Of a DNA stretch of 64,000 nucleotides, positions 20,072-28,602 are shown in pieces. The notes under the pieces are model-generated. The model did no database searches. It was not told where the DNA came from and saw only the letters and a list, made by a program, of their open reading frames with translations. The translations under genes and the position numbers were made by a program. Origin of the DNA: Ferrimonas marina. GTDB lineage: Bacteria > Pseudomonadota > Gammaproteobacteria > Enterobacterales > Shewanellaceae. Every line of letters begins with the position of its first letter. The first letter of the stretch is position 1. Location of the stretch: the NCBI RefSeq assembly GCF_900129905.1, contig NZ_FQXG01000005.1, positions 334,725 to 398,724 on the forward strand, given 5' to 3'.

Positions 20072-20108
20072 AAAAAGCCGGCTGAGGTTGCCCCTCAGCC
20101 GGCTTTTT
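20072..20108. terminator. Bidirectional terminator
   Basis: A 16-bp perfect inverted repeat (20072-20087 with 20093-20108) with A and T runs serves the esterase gene and the converging TonB receptor. Confidence 0.92.
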
Positions 20109-20127
20109 GCTCACAACCTCGGGTTTC

Positions 20128-22266
20128 TCAGGGCCACTGGTAGCGCACCCCGACAAACAGGCTGCGCGGGGCGCCAGGGCGGTAGGTGATCGCCTCCGCC
20201 CCTACCTGGTTGGTGGTGTTGGTGGAGTAGCGCTCGTCGGTCAGGTTGAGCAGGCGCGCATGCAGCCGCCACTGGGCGTTCAGTTCGTAGTTCAGCCTCA
20301 GGTTCAGCAGATCATGGCCGTCGTAGGACTGGGTGTTGGTCTCGTCGGTGTAGTACTCGCCGACATGGACCCACTCCAGCTCTGCCCGGGCACCGCTGAG
20401 CCAATCCGGGAAGTAGGCCAGGCTGGCGTTGCCCAGGGTCTTGGGGGCCCGACCAATCTGGTTGCCGGCAAAATTCAGCGTTTCCTGGACAAAGCAGCTG
20501 CAGCCGGGGTCGAAATAGCCCAGCACGTAGCTGTAATCCACGTACTCCTGATCCGTCACGGTGAAGGCCAGCCCCAGCTGCCATTGCTGGCCCAGGGCGA
20601 TATCCAGCCCCAGCTCAATGCCTCGGTGGCGGGTCTCACCGGCGTTGGTGGTCTTGCGGTCGTCGCCGTCGATGTAGTTGACGATCTCGTTCTCCACCGT
20701 CATGTCATACAGGCTCAGCTCGTAATCCAGCCACTGGCCAAAGCGGCCCCGCACACCCCCCTCGATGTTGGCGGCGGTTACCGGCTGCAGCTCGGTGCTG
20801 TTCTCCACCCGACCGGAGCGAAACAGCTTGTCCACCGTGGGGGCACGGAAGGCGTGGCGGTAACTCAGGTAGAGGTGATGCGCCGGGGAAAACTGGTAGG
20901 TGGCCCCCAGCTTCGGGGTCCAGTTGTCGTAGTTGAGCACCTGGGACGGTGCCCGGTAGTGGTTGTCGCTGGCGTCCTCCCGCCCGGCCAGGCGGTCGTG
21001 GTAATCCACCCGGAAATGGTCGTAACGCAATCCGGCACTGAGGCGCCAATGCTCGCTGGCCTGCCATTCGCCATGCAGGTAGGGCGAGATGCTCCACTGG
21101 GCGGCATCAAAGTCGTAGTTGGGGGTACCGGTGCGCTGATAGCCGGTAAAGATATCGCCCTCCTTGCTGACCAGGATCGCCTCCTCCTGGTAGCGGGCAT
21201 CGGTGTAATCCAGATCCGCCCCCAAAATTAGCTCAGTGCGCGCGCCACGCCAGCGCTGCTTGGCCATCAGGCCAAGGCTGGCAAACTCAGTATCGGCGTA
21301 GTTGGGATCGTAGCTGGCCATCCAGCTGGGGGTCATCTGCGAGCGGTTGTAGCGGGCAAAGGGGGTCAGGGTAGTGAGGCTGCCATCCTGCCAGCTGCGC
21401 GACCAGGCGCTGGCCAGGCGCACCGCCTCCACCTCGCGCTTACCCACGTCACCGTGGTAGAGGTTCTTGGTGGGGTTGTTCTGGTAATCCTCCCACTCCA
21501 GGCTTGAGGCGGCCCGCTGCTCCACCTGGGCATAAGAGAGGGTGCTGCGCCCCTGCCAGCCGCTGCTCAGGTCGCTGTCGAGCCGACCGGTCAGGCTAAG
21601 CCGGGAGTACTCGGTCTGCTCGCGCCAACCGGTGTTGTCGGTGAGGTTGAGATCCCCTCGCAGGGCATGATTCTGGCCCACCCCGGTACTGCCCCCCAAC
21701 AGGGCACGGCGCCAGCCGTATTCTCCCAGCTCCAGGGTGATGTCCGCCTCCCCATCGGCACTGGGCGCCCGGGTAAAGGCGTTAATCACCCCGCCAATAC
21801 CATCGCTGCCGTACAGCGCCGAGGGCGGCCCCTTGATCACCTCCAGCCGGCCGCTTTGCGGTACGTTCACCTCGTACAGGGCGTTGTGATTGAAAAAGCC
21901 GGTGGGCCGGGTCGGAATGCCGTCCTCCAGGTAGAGGTAGACCCCGGTGGTGGTGATGGGCTGACGGATGGCGGTCATATGGCCCTCGCCCCCCAGCTCG
22001 TTGACGTAAACCCCGGGGATGCGATTGAGGGCATCCGCCGGATGGCCCGGCACCAGGGTCTCCAACGCCTCCTGGCTCAGCAGGCCCACCGCCTCTGGCG
22101 ACTCTACCAGCGGCTTGGCCTCCCTGGTGCTGGTGATCACCATCCGCTCCATCGGCTCATCCTGCTGCGACTGAGCCTGCGCCACTGTACTTGCTACCAG
22201 CAGGGCCAGCAGGCCCCATCCATTGCCCTTCACATTCCATTCCCTGATCGTCGATAGGGGGTTCAT
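20128..22266 (-). CDS. TonB-dependent outer-membrane receptor
   Basis: An outer-membrane gated porin for iron complexes or other scarce ligands, driven by TonB-ExbBD. The N-terminus carries a signal peptide ending ASTVAQA, then a TonB-box-like ERMVITSTREA. The plug domain (roughly residues 50-160) has DALNRIPGVYVNELGG and the GPPSALYGSDGIGGVIN block, and a 22-strand barrel follows with repeated aromatic strand ends. The last segment (LLNLTDERYSTNT...VGVRYQWP) is the usual receptor C-terminus. The ligand cannot be told from sequence; a Cys pair (DPGCSCF) in one extracellular loop is unusual. I see no obvious Fur box upstream. The start was set at the second Met (22266); 22293 or an internal GTG are alternatives. 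Confidence 0.92.
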   Translation of the reverse strand: MNPLSTIREWNVKGNGWGLLALLVASTVAQAQSQQDEPMERMVITSTREAKPLVESPEAVGLLSQEALETLVPGHPADALNRIPGVYVNELGGEGHMTAIRQPITTTGVYLYLEDGIPTRPTGFFNHNALYEVNVPQSGRLEVIKGPPSALYGSDGIGGVINAFTRAPSADGEADITLELGEYGWRRALLGGSTGVGQNHALRGDLNLTDNTGWREQTEYSRLSLTGRLDSDLSSGWQGRSTLSYAQVEQRAASSLEWEDYQNNPTKNLYHGDVGKREVEAVRLASAWSRSWQDGSLTTLTPFARYNRSQMTPSWMASYDPNYADTEFASLGLMAKQRWRGARTELILGADLDYTDARYQEEAILVSKEGDIFTGYQRTGTPNYDFDAAQWSISPYLHGEWQASEHWRLSAGLRYDHFRVDYHDRLAGREDASDNHYRAPSQVLNYDNWTPKLGATYQFSPAHHLYLSYRHAFRAPTVDKLFRSGRVENSTELQPVTAANIEGGVRGRFGQWLDYELSLYDMTVENEIVNYIDGDDRKTTNAGETRHRGIELGLDIALGQQWQLGLAFTVTDQEYVDYSYVLGYFDPGCSCFVQETLNFAGNQIGRAPKTLGNASLAYFPDWLSGARAELEWVHVGEYYTDETNTQSYDGHDLLNLRLNYELNAQWRLHARLLNLTDERYSTNTTNQVGAEAITYRPGAPRSLFVGVRYQWP

Positions 22267-22385
22267 GTTAATGAGTTGTCTCCAAAAAAACACGCCTCCT
22301 GCCCATTGCCGCGGTCAGGATCTCGGGCCGTTGGAGCAGAAACTCGCTATAATCGCGGCAATCGCAATCACCATAGGAGTGGACC

Positions 22386-22676
22386 ATGTCCACAGACGTA
22401 CTGGAGCTGCACCCGGGCGACGACTACATCGAGCTGTACAAGGTGCTGAAGATCCAGGGCTGGGTCGGTGCCGGCAGCGAAGCCAAGATGCTGATCGCCG
22501 AGGGCCACGTGCTGGTGAACCACGAGGTGGAGACCCGCAAGCGTCGCAAGCTGGTGCCCGGTGACAACGTCATCTTTGCTGAGGACGCGGTGATGATCAC
22601 CGCCAGTACCCGCCCCGCCAGCGAGGCGCCCAGCAAACCGGCCAAGCCTAAGGGCCGGCCCAAGATCACTTTTTAA
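22386..22676 (+). CDS. S4-domain RNA-binding protein (YbcJ-like)
   Basis: A 96-residue protein made of one S4 RNA-binding domain: IELYKVLKIQGWVGAGSEAK, then IAEGHVLVNHEVETRKRRKL and GDNVIF, followed by a basic P/K tail. The family (YbcJ/YaaA-type) is thought to bind structured RNA such as rRNA, though no precise role is settled. It is 9 bases upstream of rraB on the same strand, so the two form an RNA-metabolism pair. The promoter gap is shared with the divergent TonB receptor. Confidence 0.88.
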   Translation: MSTDVLELHPGDDYIELYKVLKIQGWVGAGSEAKMLIAEGHVLVNHEVETRKRRKLVPGDNVIFAEDAVMITASTRPASEAPSKPAKPKGRPKITF

Positions 22677-22685
22677 GGAACGACC

Positions 22686-23039
22686 ATGACCTTTCCGAAC
22701 GATGCCAATGGCGAACTGCTGGCCCTGATGCAGGGTGAGGGGATCGACCTGGCGCAAGCCTACATGCTGGACTTCTACGTGCTGTTTGGCAGCGAAAAAC
22801 AGGGCCAGTTGGCCGTAGACGGGGTACGCAGCCAGTTCCCGCACGCCGCCCTGTTCCTCAACCACTCCGAGGAGACCGGCCAGTGGGAGCTGCGCCTGCA
22901 ACAGGAGATGGTACCGGACTACGACGCCATCAACGGCGTTGAAGCCAAGCTGGCCGAGCAGTGCCGCCCGTTCAAGGGCAAACTGGATGGCTGGGGGATG
23001 CTGGAGCCGGAAGACGAGCTGGACGACGAGGACGAGTAA
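22686..23039 (+). CDS. rraB: Ribonuclease E inhibitor RraB family protein
   Basis: A 117-residue acidic protein of the RraB family, which binds the C-terminal scaffold of RNase E and modulates mRNA decay. Family landmarks seen are the FYVLFGSEKQ strand, the DYDAINGVEAKLAEQ helix and the FKGKLDGWGM segment, with a poly-acidic C-terminus (EDELDDEDE) as in E. coli RraB. An AAGGA lies before the ATG. Pairing with an S4 RNA-binding gene supports a role in RNA handling. Confidence 0.85.
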   Translation: MTFPNDANGELLALMQGEGIDLAQAYMLDFYVLFGSEKQGQLAVDGVRSQFPHAALFLNHSEETGQWELRLQQEMVPDYDAINGVEAKLAEQCRPFKGKLDGWGMLEPEDELDDEDE

Positions 23040-23058
23040 GCCGTCACGATTGACCACA

Positions 23059-23087
23059 ACAGCGCCCATCGGGGCGCTGTTTTTTTA
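23059..23087 (+). terminator. rraB terminator
   Basis: A 9-bp perfect stem (23059-23067 with 23072-23080, loop ATCG) is followed by a run of T. Confidence 0.92.
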
Positions 23088-23093
23088 TGGCCC

Positions 23094-23128
23094 GTGGTTA
23101 GTGGCTAGTGACGAGTGGCCAGCGGCTA
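23094..23128. repeat. Degenerate heptamer repeat, five units
   Basis: Five consecutive 7-base units of the pattern GTGGCTA (GTGGTTA, GTGGCTA, GTGACGA, GTGGCCA, GCGGCTA) lie between the rraB terminator and the stop of the next gene. The unit resembles the heptamers at the right edge of the window. Confidence 0.6.
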
Positions 23129-23956
23129 GAAATCGTATTGCAGCAGCAACACAGGCCCGGTGTAGGTGAAGTTCAGATCGATGCCGCGGCGCTGGTTCTC
23201 GTGATCAAAATCCAGATCGTAATGCTCCCAGGCCACACTGGCCGCCCAGGAATCGGTGAAGTAGTAGGTCAACTGCAAGCGCAAGTCGGTCATCCGCCCC
23301 ATGTAGTCGTCAAACTTGATCTGGAAGTACTGACCTAACAGGACGACCTGCCAACGGGGGGTTAATCGCCACACAGCGCTCAGGCCGACGTCCGGCAACG
23401 GCGCCGTCACCGTATCACCAATCTCGGTGGCAAAATCCAGCTCTCCCTCGTTGACCACCTTAAGCTCGCCATTGAGCTCCGCCTCGATATCCATCACGTG
23501 CAGGCCCAGGGTGCCCGACACCCAGAAGCGCTCGGTGCGCCACAGGGTATAGCCATACAGTAGCTGGTAGATGTCGATGTCCAGGGTGGAGCCGACCTTG
23601 GAGCCGGCCTCGATCAGGTAGGTCTGATCATCCCAGTCGATCTCAAAGGTCTTGGTGGACTCCCGCGACTGGGCGCTTCGATGCAGTGAGATGTAGTTGA
23701 AAGAGAGGGCGTGACGGGGGTTGAAGCGGTAGGTCAGCTCCAGCATCGGGCTGAACTTGGATTCCTCCAGCCCCAGGTCGGATTCGAAGTCGATCTCGCG
23801 CCGACGATCCAGCTCCGGCACCCGGGCACCAAAGCTGGAGTCCACCGATGCCCAGAAGCCGCCGGCCCGGATACTCAAACCCGGCTCCAGCGGCAACGCC
23901 ATACCATTGAAGCTTATCGATAAAATCACAATACCCAATGCCGTGGCTCGGCCCAT
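23126..23956 (-). CDS. Outer-membrane beta-barrel protein, unknown role
   Basis: A 276-residue exported protein with signal peptide MGRATALGIVILSISFNGMA. The mature chain alternates polar and aromatic residues in strands (for example YRFNPRHALSFNYISLH, LRLQLTYYF, VAWEHYDLDF) and ends in Phe after LLLQYDF, the usual C-terminal signal for outer-membrane insertion. An 8-10 strand barrel of OmpW/porin-like size is likely. I do not recognise a specific family. The stop codon lies inside a heptamer repeat and the gene converges on rraB. Signal and barrel character are visible; function is unknown. Confidence 0.75.
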   Translation of the reverse strand: MGRATALGIVILSISFNGMALPLEPGLSIRAGGFWASVDSSFGARVPELDRRREIDFESDLGLEESKFSPMLELTYRFNPRHALSFNYISLHRSAQSRESTKTFEIDWDDQTYLIEAGSKVGSTLDIDIYQLLYGYTLWRTERFWVSGTLGLHVMDIEAELNGELKVVNEGELDFATEIGDTVTAPLPDVGLSAVWRLTPRWQVVLLGQYFQIKFDDYMGRMTDLRLQLTYYFTDSWAASVAWEHYDLDFDHENQRRGIDLNFTYTGPVLLLQYDF

Positions 23957-24123
23957 GATCGACTCCGTTCGCTGCCCCTCTCCTGCTAACCCTAGGTCAG
24001 AGCCCGCCTAAGTGCCGCACTGGCCACAGAACAAGATTCGAGCAATCGCTCGCTCAATACTTGAACTGGATGCAGCTGTGGCAGTATTTTGCGACAACTC
24101 AATCTGTTCAAAAGGTACCCACG

Positions 24124-24780
24124 ATGCGACGTTCTGCTCTTCCCCTGCTGATGGCCGCCCTGCTGGCCAGCGGCTGTGCCACTACCGATCCCTACACCGG
24201 GGAGCAGAAGACCTCCAATGCCGCCGGCGGCGCGGCGATTGGCGCCATCGGCGGGGCCCTGATCGGCGCGGCCAGCTCCTCCCGCGGCGACCGTGGCAAG
24301 GGGATCCTGATTGGTGCCGCCTCCGGTGCGGCCCTGGGCGGCGGCATCGGCCACTACATGGATCGCCAGGAAGCAGAACTGCGAGAGAAGCTGGCCGGCA
24401 CCGGTGTCTCGGTGGCCCGCCAGGGCGATAACATCCAGCTGGTGATGCCCAACAGCCTGACCTTTGATGTCGGCAGTGCCAGCCTCAAACTGCCGGCGAT
24501 CAACGCCCTCTCCGGTGTCGCCATGGTGGTGGCGGAGTTCGACCAGACCGATCTGCGCATCGTTGGTCACACCGACAGCAGCGGCAGTCGTGACCTCAAC
24601 ATGCGCCTGTCCCAGGACCGCGCCCAGGCGGTAGCTTCCGAGCTGGTGCGCCAGGAAGTGTCCATCAACCGCATGGTGACCCACGGTGCCGGCCCGGATC
24701 AGCCCATCGCCAGCAACCAGACCACCGAGGGCAAGGCGCAGAACCGTCGGGTTGAGATCATGCTGACCCCACGCGGCTAA
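24124..24780 (+). CDS. yiaD: OmpA-family lipoprotein, YiaD-like
   Basis: A 218-residue lipoprotein with lipobox LLASGC, a glycine-rich segment that may span or insert into membrane (AAIGAIGGALIGAA, GAASGAALGGGIGHYMD) and a C-terminal OmpA peptidoglycan-binding domain. In that domain VGHTDSSGSRDLNMRLSQ contains the conserved Asp and Arg region that binds diaminopimelate, and it ends with GKAQNRRVEI. Order, length and composition match E. coli YiaD closely. It probably ties the outer membrane to peptidoglycan. The start was placed at 24124, where AAGG precedes and the signal peptide begins; the in-frame ATG at 24061 would add 21 unlikely residues. Confidence 0.9.
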   Translation: MRRSALPLLMAALLASGCATTDPYTGEQKTSNAAGGAAIGAIGGALIGAASSSRGDRGKGILIGAASGAALGGGIGHYMDRQEAELREKLAGTGVSVARQGDNIQLVMPNSLTFDVGSASLKLPAINALSGVAMVVAEFDQTDLRIVGHTDSSGSRDLNMRLSQDRAQAVASELVRQEVSINRMVTHGAGPDQPIASNQTTEGKAQNRRVEIMLTPRG

Positions 24781-24808
24781 GTCGCCCGGCTCATACCGCC
24801 CAAACAAA

Positions 24809-24841
24809 AACACCCCGCTGGCAGCAGCGGGGTGTTTTTTG
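24809..24841. terminator. Bidirectional terminator
   Basis: A 12-bp perfect stem (24809-24820 with 24825-24836, loop GCAG) flanked by A and T runs serves the YiaD-like gene and the converging helicase. Confidence 0.92.
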
Positions 24842-24851
24842 TTGGCGGGCC

Positions 24852-26180
24852 TTACTCTTCCGGCTCGGCCTTGGGCTTGCGCTTGATGGTCATCGGCGCA
24901 TCGCCCACCTCGGTCAGCTTGAAGGCAAACTTCTTCTTCACCTTCTTGCCCTTCGAGGCCGCGCGGGCTTTTCCAGCGGCGGGCTTACCCTTCTTGCTGG
25001 CTGGCTTGGGCTTGTTGGCCTTGATGGCAAAGCCCTTGAACTCCGCCTCCAGCCCCGGGATCGCCTCAAACGCCAGGGTCTGATCCAAGAAACCTTCCAA
25101 CTTCTTGTAGTTAACCCAATCCTTTGGCCCCACCAGCGAGAAGGCATCGCCCTTGGCGCCGGCCCGACCGGTACGACCGACCCGGTGCACATACTCCTCG
25201 GCGTGCTTGGGCAAGTCGAAGTTGACCACATGGGAGACCCGGGCGATGTCCAGGCCTCGGCTGGCCACATCGGTGGTGATCAGGATCTGTGCCTTGCCGG
25301 CGCTGAACGCCTGCATGATCTGGTTGCGGCCGCTCTGATTCAGCTCGCCGGACAGGGCCAGGCTGGAGTAGCCCCACTGCTGCACCAGGCTGGAGAGCCG
25401 CTCGGTGTCGCTGCGGGTGGCAGTGAACAGGATCAGCTGGCTGAAGTCCTGCTTTTCCAGCAGCGCCTTGAGCAGCGCCTCCTTGTGATCCAGGTGATCG
25501 GCAAACAGGAAGCGGTGATGGATGTCGGCGTGGATCTGCGCCTCGGCATCGATGCGGATCCGGGTCGGCGACTGCAGCAGCTTGGCACCAAACTCATTGA
25601 CCTGGGCATGATCCAGGGTCGCGGAGAACATCAGGGTCTGGCGCTTGCGGTGATCCGCCGCCTTGTGGATCGCGTTGAGTTCCTTGGCAAAGCCCAGATC
25701 GAGCATGCGATCCGCTTCATCCAGGATCAGCATCTCCAGGCCATGCAGGTAGAAGTGACCGTGCTCCAGGTGATCCACCAGTCGACCCGGGGTGGCCACC
25801 ACCAGGTGGGGGTCCTTTGCCAGCGCCTTGCTCTGCTGGTTGAAGTCTTCGCCGCCGAGGATCAGCTCCGAGTGGTAAGGGGTGTTCGCCACCACCAAGC
25901 GCAGTTGACCGTACACCTGCTTGGCCAGCTCCCGAGTCGGCGCCAGTACCAGCACCCGAGGATCCCGCTTCGACAACGCCTTGTTCTTCAGCAGCCGTTG
26001 CATCGCCGGCAGCAGATAGGCCAGAGTTTTCCCGGAGCCGGTACGACTGGAGGCCAGCAGATCCCGGCCGGTCATGGCTGCGGGGATGGCTTGTTGTTGG
26101 ATCTCGGTAGCCTGGTTAAAGCCCAGGTGGGCCACGGTGGCTAACAGGCGGCGGTCAAGGGCCAGCTCGGAAAAGTGCAA
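24852..26180 (-). CDS. DEAD-box ATP-dependent RNA helicase
   Basis: A 442-residue helicase of the RhlE/SrmB-like group that unwinds RNA duplexes, probably in ribosome assembly or mRNA decay. Motifs: Q-motif region FNQATEIQQQAIP, Walker A SRTGSGKT (45-52), PTRELA, DEAD (154-157), SAT (186-188), then ITTDVASRGLDI and YVHRVGRTGRAG. The C-terminus is a basic Lys/Ala-rich tail (SKKGKPAAGKARAASKGKK) suited to RNA binding. The start is TTG 26180, with GGAG six bases upstream and the family motif F-S-E-L following; the longer frame to 26327 lacks support. Exact orthology among SrmB/RhlE/RhlB paralogues was not resolved. Confidence 0.92.
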   Translation of the reverse strand: MHFSELALDRRLLATVAHLGFNQATEIQQQAIPAAMTGRDLLASSRTGSGKTLAYLLPAMQRLLKNKALSKRDPRVLVLAPTRELAKQVYGQLRLVVANTPYHSELILGGEDFNQQSKALAKDPHLVVATPGRLVDHLEHGHFYLHGLEMLILDEADRMLDLGFAKELNAIHKAADHRKRQTLMFSATLDHAQVNEFGAKLLQSPTRIRIDAEAQIHADIHHRFLFADHLDHKEALLKALLEKQDFSQLILFTATRSDTERLSSLVQQWGYSSLALSGELNQSGRNQIMQAFSAGKAQILITTDVASRGLDIARVSHVVNFDLPKHAEEYVHRVGRTGRAGAKGDAFSLVGPKDWVNYKKLEGFLDQTLAFEAIPGLEAEFKGFAIKANKPKPASKKGKPAAGKARAASKGKKVKKKFAFKLTEVGDAPMTIKRKPKAEPEE

Positions 26181-26424
26181 ACGGTTCTCCACAAACGGGT
26201 TAAAAGCGCAATTATAACCTGAGATGACCGTGGGATGCCGCTCTCGCTGTGGCCAACCGCGGCAATTTGCGAGAGCAGCAGCACAAACACGGTTCGCAAC
26301 CCGCCCCTTAAAGCGGCAATTTGGCACGAGGCTTGAACCGGTCGGTCAAAACGTGCTCAACTGGAGGGCGCGTCGTTGAAATAACCCAAATGGCTGTTTA
26401 ATAAACAAGAATAAGGGAACTTTG

Positions 26425-26652
26425 ATGAAGACAATGGACGTCAGCGTGCTCTACTACGACATAGACTCGCTGGTCATGGAGAAGGCTGTGCTCAAGGACC
26501 TCACCATGGGGCCCTCCGGCCGGGTTGTGATCCCCAGGGAGTTTCGCGAAGGCAAATCCATCATCGCGGTGCTCAGCGGCAACGTGAAGGTCCTCAACCT
26601 GGTCGGCGAGCGCGCCGAGCAGTGGGCCGACGAGCGTCAGTTAGGTAACTGA
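26425..26652 (+). CDS. TIGR02922/DUF2375 family small protein
   Basis: A 75-residue protein starting MKTMDVSVLYYDIDSLVMEK, preceded by AAGGGA. I recognise it as the short family known as TIGR02922 (DUF2375), found in Shewanella, Vibrio and Colwellia, with the conserved core GRVVIPREFREGKSIIAVL. No membrane segment or signal is present, so it is cytoplasmic. The role is unknown. A short A-T-rich promoter region precedes it after the helicase start. Confidence 0.75.
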   Translation: MKTMDVSVLYYDIDSLVMEKAVLKDLTMGPSGRVVIPREFREGKSIIAVLSGNVKVLNLVGERAEQWADERQLGN

Positions 26653-26662
26653 CGCTCTTAAT

Positions 26663-27001
26663 TTATTGCTGCAGCGCCTGTTCTATCGCCGAGGGCTGGA
26701 ACCCCCGCATGGCCTGCCCTTTCACCAACAAGAACGGCACCCCATGGCCACCAAACTGGGCAAACTCCCTGGCCGCCTTTGGGTCCTGCTCCATGTCCAC
26801 CTCGACAAAGGGGTGGCCCTGCTGCTGCAGATAGGCTCGGGTCCGATCGCAGACGGTACACCAGCTGGCACTGTAGAGCACCACCTCGCTCTGGTAGGCC
26901 TCATTAAGCTCAAGCGCCAGGCGATTGCCCGCCCCTAACTGGTAGAGCATGCCGCTCAGCAACAACGCCGCTACCGCCAATCCGATCAACACCTTTTTCA
27001 T
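26663..27001 (-). CDS. Membrane-anchored glutaredoxin-like protein
   Basis: A 112-residue protein with an N-terminal membrane anchor (VLIGLAVAALLLSGMLYQLG) and a small thioredoxin-fold domain. The redox motif is CTVC within YSASWCTVCDRTRAYLQQ, and a cis-proline GVPF follows at the expected spacing, with the last helix after it. The topology puts the redox domain on the periplasmic side. It is probably a thiol oxidoreductase for exported proteins; the partner is unknown. It converges on the preceding small gene with only 10 bases between. Confidence 0.83.
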   Translation of the reverse strand: MKKVLIGLAVAALLLSGMLYQLGAGNRLALELNEAYQSEVVLYSASWCTVCDRTRAYLQQQGHPFVEVDMEQDPKAAREFAQFGGHGVPFLLVKGQAMRGFQPSAIEQALQQ

Positions 27002-27134
27002 TTGTGCTCCTGTGGTTCACTGAGGATATCTTGGCGCAAGCCCAGCCACGAGGCCAGTGTCTTTGTGCGTCACTTGCCGGCCCGGGCCTGGCATTGATAC
27101 CCTTGCCCCGCCGCTCACAACCAAGGATCACCGC

Positions 27135-28031
27135 TTGGACGCCCTGATCATCCTGCTGCCGCTGTTTCTCGGCTACCTGATCCCCCTTAAGCCGGGGCCC
27201 CTGCTGCGCCTGATCGACCGCAGCCTCACCGCCATCGTCTACCTTATCCTGCTGCTGATGGGGATGGGCCTGGGTGGCCTGGATAACCTGGCCGGCGAGC
27301 TCAGCCTGATCCTCAAGATCACCCTCACCCTGACGGGACTCACCCTGGTCGCCAACCTGGCGCTGCTGCCATTGGTCGATAAACGCTGGCCACTGGCACT
27401 GGAGGGACACCAGGGCCGCTTCAGTAAGCTGGCGATGGCGCTGGAGTCGCTGCAGCTGGCCGCCGTGGTGGCCGCCGGGGTGGTGCTGGGCCTGCTGTTC
27501 ACCGTGCCGGAGCACTGGATCGAGACCGGCGCCAACGCCATCCTGATGCTGCTGCTGTTGCTGATCGGCATCCAGATGCGGGCCAGCAACATGAGCTGGC
27601 GCCAGATCCTGCTCAACCCGCGTGGCCTGGCCATCGCCGGGCTGATCCTGGTTACCAGCCTGCTGGCCGGTGCCCTGGCCGCGCCGCTGCTGGGGCTGCC
27701 AATCCACCATGGCCTGGCCCTGGCCTCGGGCATGGGCTGGTACTCCCTGTCCGGCATCCTGATCAGCGCCGAGCTGGGCCCGGTGATGGGCTCTGCCGCC
27801 TTCCTCGCCGACCTGGCCCGGGAGCTGATCGCCATCATCCTGATCCCGATCCTGATGCGCTCCAGCCCCGCCTCCGCCATTGGCTACGGCGGTGCCACCG
27901 CGATGGATTTCACCCTGCCGGTGATCCAGAAAAGCGGTGGCCCACAGACGGTGCCCGTGGCCATCGTCTCCGGCTTCCTGCTCTCCCTGGCCGGCCCTAT
28001 TCTGATCCCCTTCTTCCTCTCCTTGGGATAA
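27135..28031 (+). CDS. lysO: Lysine exporter LysO (YbjE) family
   Basis: An inner-membrane protein of 298 residues, almost exactly the E. coli LysO length, with about eight or more hydrophobic helices. LysO exports L-lysine and toxic analogues such as thialysine. Family features are the N-terminal LLPLFLGYLIPLKPG and the C-terminal repeat with GLALASGMGWYSLSGILIS and LGPVMGSAAFLADLARELI, where conserved acidic residues act in transport. The start is TTG 27135, with AAGGA seven bases upstream; the frame to 27057 has no membrane-like start. No lysine riboswitch is visible in the short leader. Confidence 0.9.
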   Translation: MDALIILLPLFLGYLIPLKPGPLLRLIDRSLTAIVYLILLLMGMGLGGLDNLAGELSLILKITLTLTGLTLVANLALLPLVDKRWPLALEGHQGRFSKLAMALESLQLAAVVAAGVVLGLLFTVPEHWIETGANAILMLLLLLIGIQMRASNMSWRQILLNPRGLAIAGLILVTSLLAGALAAPLLGLPIHHGLALASGMGWYSLSGILISAELGPVMGSAAFLADLARELIAIILIPILMRSSPASAIGYGGATAMDFTLPVIQKSGGPQTVPVAIVSGFLLSLAGPILIPFFLSLG

Positions 28032-28059
28032 GCCAGGGCACCATCTATACACCACAAAA

Positions 28060-28083
28060 AAACCACCCTCTCGGGTGGTTTTT
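28060..28083. terminator. Bidirectional terminator
   Basis: A 10-bp perfect stem (28060-28069 with 28074-28083, loop TCTC) lies between lysO and a converging gene. Confidence 0.9.
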
Positions 28084-28105
28084 CGCAAACAAGGACAGGG
28101 GAGGC

Positions 28106-28525
28106 TTACTGCTCCAGCTCGGGCTCCAGCTCCGGCAGCTGTTCCGGCTCCGCCACCTCCGGCAGTTGCACCGGCTGTTCGGGCTGCGCTTCCTCCGGCA
28201 GCTTAACCGGCTGCTCCGGCTCGGCCACTTCAGGCAGTTGCACCGCCACCGGCTGCTCACACTGCCAGCCCCAGCCCTGCTGGCGCTCAACAAACTCTGC
28301 GGCTTTCTGCTCGCAGTAGCCTTCGCTGTTGGCTGCCCGCCAGGGTACGCTGCTTTCGCCGTCCGACTTGATGTAGTGCACCTCACAGGGCACTGAGGTG
28401 CCTTGGGGGTACTGCACCTCGATCAGGCGAAACTCGCTGCCGTGGGTGCAACGATACAGTACCGGCTCAGCGGCCAGGGCAGCGGTGGAGGCCAGCAAGG
28501 TGGTGGCCAAAACAAGCGTTTTCAT
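28106..28525 (-). CDS. Exported protein with Pro/Glu-rich repeat tail
   Basis: A 139-residue protein with signal peptide MKTLVLATTLLASTAALA. The globular part (residues ~20-92) has four cysteines (YRCTHGSEF, VPCEVHY, EGYCEQKAAEF, WQCEQPV) likely forming two disulfides; it resembles the short DUF4124-like exported domains only loosely. The last third is a repeat of a roughly 11-residue unit, LPEVAEPEQPV / LPEEAQPEQPV / LPEVAEPEQ, ending LPELEPELEQ, an acidic proline-rich rod. The periplasm or outer surface is the likely site. Function is unknown. Confidence 0.75.
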   Translation of the reverse strand: MKTLVLATTLLASTAALAAEPVLYRCTHGSEFRLIEVQYPQGTSVPCEVHYIKSDGESSVPWRAANSEGYCEQKAAEFVERQQGWGWQCEQPVAVQLPEVAEPEQPVKLPEEAQPEQPVQLPEVAEPEQLPELEPELEQ

Positions 28526-28602
28526 GAGTAACCTCGATGTTGATCCATTACTACGGCAAGGCGGCCCGAAGGGCCGCCAACCTAAATCCATGCGTTGGTG
28601 AA

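Noticed and set aside
27002..27134. Possible lysine riboswitch before lysO
   Set aside because: The leader is too short and lacks the L-box core.
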